From: Amycolatopsis azurea DSM 43854
GTDB taxonomy: Bacteria; Actinomycetota; Actinomycetes; Mycobacteriales; Pseudonocardiaceae
Assembly: GCF_001995215.1 (NCBI RefSeq)
Contig: NZ_MUXN01000001.1
Coordinates: 371,672-435,671, forward strand
DNA length: 64,000 nucleotides
Direction of reading: 5' to 3'
Below the pieces are notes generated by a model. That model was not told the origin of the DNA. It saw only the letters and a program-made list of their open reading frames with translations, and did no database searches. Numbering within the stretch: the stretch's first letter is position 1; the number at the start of each line of letters is the position of its first letter. The position numbers were made by a program, and so were the translations under genes. This document shows positions 16,372 through 23,437 of this stretch, piece after piece.

Positions 16372-17461
16372 GTTGTCAAGGGGGTTGCTGCCCACGATCG
16401 CCGTGCTCCTCGTCATCGTTGTCAGCAGTTGCTCGTCACCGCCGTCGGCGAACACGAAAGCGGCCGGAACCGGTGCCGACCTGCGACCGCTTTCGCAGGT
16501 CACGCCCTTGCCGGAGCCGAAAACCCACGCCGGTCCGAGCACCGCGAGGCTCGCGCAAGCGGACATCACCGGCGGGGAACCGGAGGTCCAGCACCTCCCG
16601 GCGGCGATCACCGACCACCAGGGCACGCCGGTCACGGTGACCGACACCAGCCGGATCCTCGCCTTCGACATGTCCGGCACGCTCGCCGCGACCGTGTTCG
16701 GCCTCGGCCTCGGCGGCAACGTCGTCGGCCGCGACGTCTCCACCGGCTTCCCGTCGGCCGCGCGGCTGCCGCTGGTCACCGTGAACGGCCACCGGCTCAA
16801 CGCCGAAGCGATCCTCGCGCTGCGCCCGACCGTGGTGATCACCGACACGACACTGGGCCCCTGGGACGTCGTGCTGCAGCTGCGCGCGTCCGGCGTGCCC
16901 GTGGTCGTCGTCGACGCGAAACGCTCGATGGAGAACGTCGGCGACCTCGTCCGCCAGGTCGCCGCCGCGCTGGGCGTGCCCGAAGCGGGCGAGAAGCTCG
17001 CCACCAGGCTCGCGGCCGACGTCGACGCCAAGAAGGCGGAGATCGCGAGGCTCGTTCCCGCAGATCCGGCCCGCAAACTCCGCGTCGTGTTCCTGTACAT
17101 GCGCGGGCAGGCGGGTGTGTATCACCTGTTCGGTAAGGGATCCGGCGCCGATTCGCTGATCGGCGCGCTCGGCGCGGTCGACGTCGCCACCGAGGCGGGG
17201 ATCGAGGGGATGCACCCGGTCAACCCGGAGGCGCTGGCCAAGGCCAAACCCGACGTGATCCTCATGATGACCAAGGGGCTCGAATCCGTCGGCGGGGTCG
17301 ACGGCGCGCTCCAGGTGCCCGGGGTGGCGCAGACCCCCGCCGGGCAGCACCGCCGCATCGTCGACATGGCGGACTCGCAGATCCTGAGCTTCGGACCGCT
17401 GACGGCCGGGGTGCTCGACGCGCTGGCGCGGGCCCTCTACGCCCCGGACGCCGCCGGATGA
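16370..17461 (+). CDS. hmuT: Heme ABC transporter substrate-binding lipoprotein
   Basis: A 363-residue lipoprotein. The signal ends at lipobox VSSC (Cys21), followed by a ~50-residue linker. The binding domain has two lobes of the type III (cluster A) fold: ILAFDMSGTLAATVFGLGLGGNVVGRDVST, LNAEAILALRPTVVITD, then a long backbone helix and HPVNPEALAKAKPDVILMMTKGLESVGG. This matches HmuT/HemT, which take heme from surface carriers and pass it to HmuUV. The ATG at 16370 abuts the iron box and is coupled to a five-codon ORF. It is the first gene of a five-gene operon whose members overlap by 4 to 8 bases. Confidence 0.9.
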   Translation: MLSRGLLPTIAVLLVIVVSSCSSPPSANTKAAGTGADLRPLSQVTPLPEPKTHAGPSTARLAQADITGGEPEVQHLPAAITDHQGTPVTVTDTSRILAFDMSGTLAATVFGLGLGGNVVGRDVSTGFPSAARLPLVTVNGHRLNAEAILALRPTVVITDTTLGPWDVVLQLRASGVPVVVVDAKRSMENVGDLVRQVAAALGVPEAGEKLATRLAADVDAKKAEIARLVPADPARKLRVVFLYMRGQAGVYHLFGKGSGADSLIGALGAVDVATEAGIEGMHPVNPEALAKAKPDVILMMTKGLESVGGVDGALQVPGVAQTPAGQHRRIVDMADSQILSFGPLTAGVLDALARALYAPDAAG

Positions 17462-18492
17462 ACCGCGGGTTCAAGGTGACCGCCGTGTTCGCGGTGCTCA
17501 TCGCCGGTGTCGTCGCGATCTCGCTCGTCTCCGCGGGCAGCGGGCAGTTCGGCATCCCGCTGTCGCAGGTCTTCGATTCGGTACTGGACCGGCTCGGGCT
17601 CACGGAAACGCGGCTCGACCCGTTCGCCGAGGGCGCGCTGTGGCAGGTCCGGTTCCCGCGCGTGGTGATGACGTTGCTGGTCGGCGGGGTGCTCGGGGTC
17701 TGCGGCGCGGTGATGCAGGGCGTGTTCGGCAACCCGCTCGCCGAACCGGCCGTGGTCGGTGTCTCGTCCGGCGCTGCCGTCGGCGCGAGTCTGTCCATTG
17801 TGGCCGGTTGGACGTTCTTCGGCGCTTTCACCACACCGGCCTTGGGTTTCGCCGGCGGGCTCGTCACGACGCTGCTGGTCTACGTGCTTTCGCGATCGCG
17901 CGGGCGCTCCGAGGTGGTCACGCTGATCCTGACCGGTGTCGCGGTCAACGCGGTCACGATGGCGATCATCTCGTTCCTGATGTTCTCCGCCGACCAGGCC
18001 GCCCGCGAGCAGATCGTGTTCTGGCAACTGGGATCGCTGGCCGGTTCGCGCTGGCCGTACGTCGTGACCGTGCTGCCGCTGGTCGCCGTCGGGGTCGCCG
18101 GGTCGATCGCGCTGTCCCGGAAACTCGACCTCCTCGCGCTCGGCGAACGACAGGCCCGGCATCTCGGCGTGGACGTCGAGAAACTGCGGCTCGGCGCGGT
18201 CGTGATCGTCGCGCTGATGGCGGCGGCGGCCGTTTCGTATTCGGGGATCATCGGGTTCGTCGGGCTGATCGTGCCGCACGGGCTGCGGATGCTGCTCGGC
18301 CCCGGGCACCGCGTGCTGATCCCGGCGAGCCTCTTCGGTGGCGCGCTGCTGCTCGCCGCGGCGGATCTCGGCGCCAGAACCCTGTTCACCTACGCGGATC
18401 TGCCGATCGGCATGCTGACCGCGCTCGTCGGCGGGCCGTTCTTCTTCTGGCTCCTGCTGCGCACCCGGCGGCGTTCGGGAGGGTGGGCGTGA
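17458..18492 (+). CDS. hmuU: Heme ABC transporter permease (FecCD family)
   Basis: A 344-residue polytopic protein with ~10 membrane helices. Family markers are WQVRFPRVVMTLLVGGVLGVCGAVMQGVFGNPLAEPAVVGVSSGAA and, near the C-terminus, VSYSGIIGFVGLIVPHGLRMLLGPGHR, the segment that contacts the ATPase. It forms the transmembrane homodimer through which heme moves after release from HmuT. The ATG (17458) overlaps the hmuT stop by four bases (ATGA) and its own stop overlaps the next GTG, so stoichiometry is likely set by coupling. Length is normal for the family. Confidence 0.94.
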   Translation: MNRGFKVTAVFAVLIAGVVAISLVSAGSGQFGIPLSQVFDSVLDRLGLTETRLDPFAEGALWQVRFPRVVMTLLVGGVLGVCGAVMQGVFGNPLAEPAVVGVSSGAAVGASLSIVAGWTFFGAFTTPALGFAGGLVTTLLVYVLSRSRGRSEVVTLILTGVAVNAVTMAIISFLMFSADQAAREQIVFWQLGSLAGSRWPYVVTVLPLVAVGVAGSIALSRKLDLLALGERQARHLGVDVEKLRLGAVVIVALMAAAAVSYSGIIGFVGLIVPHGLRMLLGPGHRVLIPASLFGGALLLAAADLGARTLFTYADLPIGMLTALVGGPFFFWLLLRTRRRSGGWA

Positions 18493-19319
18493 AGTTCTTC
18501 TCCCGGCGTGACAACGCCTTGCCGAAACTCGCCGAACACGGTGCCGAGCTCGATCGCGTCTCCTATGCGGTCGACGGTAAAACCTTGCTCCGTGAGGTCT
18601 CTCTGCGGGTGCACGCCGGTGAGGTCCTCGCGGTCGTCGGCCCGAACGGCGCGGGCAAGTCCACCACGCTCGGCGTGCTCGCCGGGGATCTCCGGCCGGA
18701 TTCGGGGCGTGTCCTCGTCGCGGGGAGGGAGCTGGGCGGCTGGAGCGGGATCGAACTCGCGCGGTTGCGGGCGGTCCTGCCGCAGCAGAACACCGTGACC
18801 TTCCCGTTCACCGTCGACGAGGTCGTCCGGATGGGCCGGACCCCTTGGGAGGGAACGGAAGCCGAGGACTTCGACGAGACCGAGATCGCGGCCGCGCTGA
18901 AGGCGACGGGAATGACCGAGTTCGCCGGTCGCCGGTTCACCACGTTGTCCGGCGGCGAACAGGCGCGGGCCGCGCTCTCGCGAGTGCTCGCCCAGCGGGC
19001 GGGAGTCCTGCTCCTCGACGAACCGACAGCGGCCCTGGATCTCCGGCACAGCGAAGAGATCCTGACGCTCGCGACAGCGCGGGCCGAGGCGGGGGACGCT
19101 GTCCTCGTCGTCCTGCACGATCTCGGCCTCGCCGCCGCGTACGCGGACCGGGTCGCGGTGCTGTCGGAAGGGGAACTCGCCGCCGAGGGCACGCCCGCCG
19201 AAGTGCTGACGGAGTCGCTGCTCAGCGAGGTCTACCGGCATCCCGTGGAAGTCCTCACCCATCCCCGCACCGGGAAACCGATCGTCCTGCCCCACCGAGC
19301 GGCCGAGGAGCGCCGATGA
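18489..19319 (+). CDS. hmuV: Heme ABC transporter ATP-binding protein
   Basis: A 276-residue ATPase. Walker A GPNGAGKST (~residue 52), Q-loop LPQQNT, signature LSGGEQARAALSRVLA, Walker B VLLLDEPTAALD, and the switch histidine in VLHDLGLAAAYADR are all intact. EVVRMGRTPW after the Q-loop is characteristic of HmuV/FecE-type heme and siderophore importers. The GTG at 18489 overlaps the hmuU stop by four bases. It powers heme uptake together with HmuU. Confidence 0.95.
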   Translation: MKFFSRRDNALPKLAEHGAELDRVSYAVDGKTLLREVSLRVHAGEVLAVVGPNGAGKSTTLGVLAGDLRPDSGRVLVAGRELGGWSGIELARLRAVLPQQNTVTFPFTVDEVVRMGRTPWEGTEAEDFDETEIAAALKATGMTEFAGRRFTTLSGGEQARAALSRVLAQRAGVLLLDEPTAALDLRHSEEILTLATARAEAGDAVLVVLHDLGLAAAYADRVAVLSEGELAAEGTPAEVLTESLLSEVYRHPVEVLTHPRTGKPIVLPHRAAEERR

Positions 19320-20140
19320 AACAGCTGTCCAGAGTGGCCGTCGCAGCCGGGCTGCTCATGATCGCCGCACCCTCGCCCGCCTCCGCGGCGGGCGCGGACG
19401 TGACCTTCTCGCCGGGTTCCGCGGACCCGGACTACGCGACTTCGTTGCAGGTCAAGGGAACCGGATTCCAGTCCGTGCCGAAGGGGTACGGCGGGATCTA
19501 CCTGTTGTTCGGCTGGGTCGCCGACGGCGCGTGGCAGCCGAGCCAGGGCGGCGCCGCGGGCGAGACGTATCGGTACGTCAAGGACAAGGAGACCAAGGAC
19601 AACAACGGTTTCCAGCGATTCCTCGCCTTTCCCGGCAGCGACACCGCGTCCGCGGCCAACGGCGAGCTTGCCGCGAACGGGACATGGTCGGCGAAACTCG
19701 TGATCCCGGGCGCGCGGTTCAAAGCCGCCGACCGGACCGGGAAGGTCGTCGACGTCGACTGCCTCAAGGTCCGATGTGGACTGATCACGGTCGGCGCGCA
19801 CGGCGTGGTCAACGCGAACAACGAGACCTTCACCCCGGTGACGTTCGCCGTGCCCAACGCACCCACGACGCAGGCCGTCGCACCGCCACCCCCGCCGACT
19901 TCGTCGGCGCCGCCGCTCTCCTCCAGCGCGGCGCCGGCGTCCTCTTCGGCGTCACCTGTGTCCACTGTGGATTCAACGCCCGCGGCGACTCCGGCTCCGA
20001 CCGTGCAGCCTGCCGCGCAGAGCGGGGAATCCGGTTCGTGGTGGTGGATCGCCGTCGTGGCGGGCGTGGTGCTGATCGCCGCGCTCGCCGTCCCCCTGAT
20101 CCGGGCCCGCAAGCGGACCCGAAACGCGGAAGGTGAATGA
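19316..20140 (+). CDS. Surface protein of the heme operon, Ig-like domain plus C-terminal helix
   Basis: A 274-residue exported protein. A signal peptide (1-24, PASAAG) is followed by an Ig-like domain (~27-180) with TSLQVKGTGFQ, a tyrosine pair in ETYRYVKD (Tyr85, Tyr87) and a C-x4-C pair (Cys149, Cys154) comparable to the second disulfide of the neighbouring neocarzinostatin-like protein. Then come a Pro/Ser/Thr linker (183-238), a membrane helix (~242-263) and a basic tail. This is a stalk-and-anchor layout like the HtaB/HtaC-type proteins of corynebacterial heme uptake. Tyrosines may ligate heme (inference). ATGA overlap with hmuV; its end overlaps htaA by eight bases. Confidence 0.72.
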   Translation: MKQLSRVAVAAGLLMIAAPSPASAAGADVTFSPGSADPDYATSLQVKGTGFQSVPKGYGGIYLLFGWVADGAWQPSQGGAAGETYRYVKDKETKDNNGFQRFLAFPGSDTASAANGELAANGTWSAKLVIPGARFKAADRTGKVVDVDCLKVRCGLITVGAHGVVNANNETFTPVTFAVPNAPTTQAVAPPPPPTSSAPPLSSSAAPASSSASPVSTVDSTPAATPAPTVQPAAQSGESGSWWWIAVVAGVVLIAALAVPLIRARKRTRNAEGE

Positions 20141-22004
20141 ATTGTCCTTGCGAAGATGGGGCGCCGCGCTGGCCGGTGCGGCGCTGGTGGCCGGAATCGC
20201 CGTCACCCCGGCGATCGCCGCCGATCCGTTCACCCCGAAGGTGACCGTGACCCCGGGCACCGGGCTCGATCCGGCCGGCACGAAGATCGTCGTCAAGGGC
20301 ACCGGATTCGATCCTGCCGCCAACGACGGAAAGGGCTTCGGCCTGCGCGTGGGCCCGGCCAAGGCCGACGTCCGCGACCGCACCGGTAAGGACTTCCAGG
20401 TCAGTCGCGTGATCAAGAAGGACGCCGTCGGCACCCAGATCCCGCTTGGACAAGACGGGAGCTGGGAGTACTCGGTCACGGTCAAGGCCGAGTACGTCGC
20501 GAGTGGCACGACCTACAGCGCCAAGACGCAGCCGTTCAGCGTCTTCGTCTTCGGCTGGGACACCCCGGCGCTCACCTGGGACAGCACGACGCCGCTGAAG
20601 TTCACCGGGATCGGCGACCCGGACCCCGGGCCGGGTGACACCGCGGCCGGTCTGGGCTGGGGGATCAGGTATGCCTGGCGGAACTACATCACCAGGGGCG
20701 GCGGCACGGTGACGCCGTCGAACGGCGCGACCCTGGATTCCTCGGCGCCGAACGTCGAGCCGTTCCCGTACAAATGGAAGTACGGATCGTCCACAGGGGA
20801 CTCCGGCAAGGGTTCGGTCTCGTACACCGGTCAGGTCAAGTACACGTTCGAAGCACATATGATCTGGGACTTCACCCTCGCCGACCCGCGGATCACCATC
20901 GCGGGCGACGGCACCGGGAAGCTCACCGCGAAGATCGGGTATTCCTTCTACGGGACCAAGACCGCTCCCGAAAAGACGCGGGCGCTGTCCGACGTCGTCT
21001 TCGCCGACCTCAAGCTGAAGGCGCCGCGTCAGGTGGGGGACGACGTCGTCGTCGACATCGAGTCGGCGAGCCTGACCAAGGAGGGTGCGGGCGCGTTCGC
21101 CGGGTTCTACAACGAGGGCGAAGTCCTCGACGCGGGTCGGATCGCCTTCCCGGGCAAGAGCGGCCCCGCGCCCACGTCCGGCCAGCCCACTTCGGTGCCC
21201 ACTTCGACACCGACGAGTTCGGTTCCGGCCACTACGACGTCTTCGGCGTGCGTGCTCACGCCGGATTCCGCGAAGCAGGGAAACCTGTTGTGGGGCTTCA
21301 AACAGAGCTTCCGCCGCTACGTCGCGATCGGCTCGGGCACGGCGATCACCGCTTCGGACGGTGTCGAGATCACCGACATCGACAAGATCGACGGGACGGG
21401 TCCGCCGAGCGGGGCCTACCGGTGGGGCTTCGACAACGCTCAGTACAAGTCGGCGACCGAGTTCACCACGCAGTTCCGGGGCAAGGTGACCTTCACCTAT
21501 CCGAGCCACTCCTTCGAGTTGTCGATCGGACGGCCGAAAGTGGTCGTGGCGCAGGGGAAGGGCAAGCTCTATGCCGACGTGGAACTGAAGACGACCAGCG
21601 GGGCGCCGTCGCCACCCATCAGCCAGCCGGGCGTCGAACTCGCCGCGCTGGACCTCGCGGCGGCGAAGACCACCGAGGGTGCGGGGGTGCTGAGCGTCGC
21701 CGGGGTCAAGGTCACCCTGGGCAACGCGGAGGCGTTCGCGAAGTTCTACAAGGTCGGGGAGGTGCTCGACGAGGCGACGGTGACACTCGGTGCCTCGTGC
21801 GCGAACCTGCCTGGCGGTTCCGGGCCCGGTGCGGGTCCCGGCTCAGGCTCCGGCTCGGACGATCTGGTGCCGGACGTGAAGTACCGGCCGGACTCGGCGC
21901 TGGCCTCGACCGGTGTCGAGAGCGGCGTCTGGCTGCTGGGCGGTCTGGTGCTGCTGGGTGTGGGTCTGGCGCTGGTGCTGGTGGTCAGGCGCAGGACGGC
22001 GTAG
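20133..22004 (+). CDS. htaA: HtaA-type heme-binding cell-surface protein with LAxTG anchor
   Basis: A 623-residue surface protein. Signal peptide 1-30 (AIAA); an N-terminal Ig-like domain (35-140, PGTGLDPAGTKIVVKGTGFD); HtaA domain 1 (172-340, LGWGIRYAWRNYI); a Pro/Ser/Thr linker; HtaA domain 2 (384-552, LLWGFKQSFRRYV); a Gly-rich spacer; LASTG at 590-594, a hydrophobic helix and RRRTA. The last part is a class E sortase signal (LAxTG), so the protein should be linked to peptidoglycan rather than held by the helix. HtaA domains bind heme from hemoglobin in corynebacteria through conserved Tyr/His. GTG 20133 overlaps the previous gene. Last gene of the operon. Confidence 0.88.
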   Translation: MNELSLRRWGAALAGAALVAGIAVTPAIAADPFTPKVTVTPGTGLDPAGTKIVVKGTGFDPAANDGKGFGLRVGPAKADVRDRTGKDFQVSRVIKKDAVGTQIPLGQDGSWEYSVTVKAEYVASGTTYSAKTQPFSVFVFGWDTPALTWDSTTPLKFTGIGDPDPGPGDTAAGLGWGIRYAWRNYITRGGGTVTPSNGATLDSSAPNVEPFPYKWKYGSSTGDSGKGSVSYTGQVKYTFEAHMIWDFTLADPRITIAGDGTGKLTAKIGYSFYGTKTAPEKTRALSDVVFADLKLKAPRQVGDDVVVDIESASLTKEGAGAFAGFYNEGEVLDAGRIAFPGKSGPAPTSGQPTSVPTSTPTSSVPATTTSSACVLTPDSAKQGNLLWGFKQSFRRYVAIGSGTAITASDGVEITDIDKIDGTGPPSGAYRWGFDNAQYKSATEFTTQFRGKVTFTYPSHSFELSIGRPKVVVAQGKGKLYADVELKTTSGAPSPPISQPGVELAALDLAAAKTTEGAGVLSVAGVKVTLGNAEAFAKFYKVGEVLDEATVTLGASCANLPGGSGPGAGPGSGSGSDDLVPDVKYRPDSALASTGVESGVWLLGGLVLLGVGLALVLVVRRRTA

Positions 22005-22005
22005 C

Positions 22006-22053
22006 GGTCGTGAGTGGTAAGTGTCGTTCTAACGACACTTACCACTCACGACC
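22006..22053. terminator. Palindrome, family C, perfect 23-base arms
   Basis: The arms 22006-22028 and 22031-22053 are exact complements with CT at the centre. The apex reads CGTTCTAACG, as in the other two family C copies. It starts directly after the htaA TAG and separates htaA from the convergent heme oxygenase. Confidence 0.75.
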
Positions 22054-22076
22054 ACCCGCACCGACGCCTCGCGAGG

Positions 22077-22745
22077 TCAAGCGGCCCGGTACGCGTCCAG
22101 TTCGCTCGCCAGCTCGTCGAACACCGCGATGTTGCATTCGAAGGCCACGATCGCCTCCTCGATCAGCCGCGCGCGTTCGTCCTCGCTCCACGGCGCCGAG
22201 TTCAGCTGTGCGCGGTAGTCGTCCCGGAACTTGGGCGCGCTGCCCAGCTGGTCGAAGTGGTAGAACAGCGACCCCGCCTCGCGCACCTCGTACTTGCGCT
22301 CCAGCAGCCGTCGGATGACTTGGCCGCCGGCGATGTCGCCCAGGTAGCGGGTGTAGTGGTGCGCGACGAACCCGCCGGACCAGTCCGACGCCTCGGCCAC
22401 GCGCCGTGCGTAACGCTCCGTCGATGGCAGCGGCCGGACGGTCTCACGCCAGTCCGGGCCGACGAGGTGTTCGAGGTCGCGTTCGAGGCTCGGCACCCGC
22501 CGCAGTTCCTCGAAGACGAACTTGCCCGCCACCGGGTCGTTCACCAGCTTGTCGGCGGCGCGCTCGATGGCCTGGTAGATGAAGTAGTACTGGATGGCCA
22601 GCCGGGTGTACCCCTCGAGCGAGAGCTCGCCGCCGAGCAGCGCGTTCATGTACTCGGAGTGATTGGCCCGCTCGTGGGCGGCCATGGTGGAGGCGCGCAG
22701 GTTCGCGGAGAACGGCCCGGATTCGACGTCGGTGGTCACCGGCAT
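22077..22745 (-). CDS. hmuO: Heme oxygenase, biliverdin-producing
   Basis: A 222-residue cytoplasmic enzyme that opens imported heme to biliverdin, CO and free iron, completing the pathway begun by HtaA-HmuTUV. The proximal heme ligand is His24 in TMAAHERANHSEYM, as in corynebacterial HmuO. The distal helix glycines are in YLGDIAGGQVIRRLL. The start ATG at 22745 has GGAGG ten bases upstream; the longer frame has a hydrophobic, non-conserved lead and would cover the operator. Upstream are a TetR-type operator and an iron box, so control by both is likely. It is codirectional with the TetR gene, 75 bases downstream. Confidence 0.93.
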   Translation of the reverse strand: MPVTTDVESGPFSANLRASTMAAHERANHSEYMNALLGGELSLEGYTRLAIQYYFIYQAIERAADKLVNDPVAGKFVFEELRRVPSLERDLEHLVGPDWRETVRPLPSTERYARRVAEASDWSGGFVAHHYTRYLGDIAGGQVIRRLLERKYEVREAGSLFYHFDQLGSAPKFRDDYRAQLNSAPWSEDERARLIEEAIVAFECNIAVFDELASELDAYRAA

Positions 22746-22769
22746 GGACACAGCCTCCAAAGCATCGAT

Positions 22770-22784
22770 CTGACATGCTGTCAG
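22770..22784. promoter_or_regulatory. Probable TetR operator before heme oxygenase
   Basis: CTGACATGCTGTCAG: six-base arms CTGACA/TGTCAG around TGC. It lies between the iron box and the heme oxygenase ATG, 36 bases after the end of the TetR gene. The neighbouring TetR is the obvious candidate binder; heme would be a logical ligand. Confidence 0.5.
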
Positions 22785-22804
22785 AAAGAGCGTAAGGCAC
22801 AACC

Positions 22805-22823
22805 CCGAGTTAGGCTACCCTAA
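22805..22823. promoter_or_regulatory. Iron box of heme oxygenase
   Basis: CCGAGTTAGGCTACCCTAA matches 14 of 19 consensus positions, with a well-preserved TTAGGCTA core. It overlaps the last codon of the TetR gene, ~60 bases upstream of the heme oxygenase start. Confidence 0.6.
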
Positions 22824-23413
22824 TCTTCACGATTCTCGGTCATGCCGACCGCTCTGAGCACGAATCGGACCGCTCCTTCGATCGCGTCGTCCAGTCGTTC
22901 GGGTGGCACGTCGACGACCTGACGGCTGCCCAGTGCGGCGGTGATCATCGGGATCAGCACGTCCGGGTCCTCTTCCGGCACCCCTTCGGCGAGGATCTCC
23001 CGCAGCTGGCCGGTGATGGGATCGGCGTGCGCGCTGATCCGCCGGTACGCGGCGGGCGCCAGCGCCGACGCGAGCGCCGTCCCCGGCGGCAAGTGGTACT
23101 CCGCCAGCACCCGCAGCTGCAGCCGGACGAACGTCGAAAGCTTCGCGACCGGGGTGTCGGCGGTCGCGACGGCCGCGGTCAGCCGTTCGACGTACCGCGT
23201 CGCCTCGTCCTCGACGAAGGCGACCAGCAGGCTCTCCTTGTCGGGGAAGTGGTTGTACATCGCCGTCCGGCCGAGACCGGCTTCGGCCGCGACCCCCGCG
23301 AGCGTGACCGCGTCGAATCCGCGCTCGTACAGCTGCCCGCGCAGGACGTCGAACACCCTGCTGCGGACCTCGCGCCGGTGCTCCTCCAGCGACCGGCCGA
23401 TGATCTTGGGCAC
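22820..23413 (-). CDS. TetR/AcrR family regulator of the heme locus
   Basis: A 197-residue regulator. The N-terminal helix-turn-helix spans ~27-66 (GFDAVTLAGVAAEAGLGRTAMYNHFPDKESLL), followed by an all-helical ligand-binding part. GTG at 23413 follows GGGAGGTGG. The gene sits immediately upstream of heme oxygenase on the same strand, with a palindromic site between them. It therefore most likely represses heme oxygenase and perhaps itself. The ligand is not visible from sequence; heme or a breakdown product is inference. Downstream of the GCS2 ligase gene by 24 bases. Confidence 0.85.
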   Translation of the reverse strand: MPKIIGRSLEEHRREVRSRVFDVLRGQLYERGFDAVTLAGVAAEAGLGRTAMYNHFPDKESLLVAFVEDEATRYVERLTAAVATADTPVAKLSTFVRLQLRVLAEYHLPPGTALASALAPAAYRRISAHADPITGQLREILAEGVPEEDPDVLIPMITAALGSRQVVDVPPERLDDAIEGAVRFVLRAVGMTENRED

Positions 23414-23437
23414 GAGCCACCTCCCTGGGAGGAAACC

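Noticed and set aside
22745..22802. Longer start for heme oxygenase
   Set aside because: The extension would be encoded by the TetR operator and the promoter region and has no counterpart in HmuO proteins.
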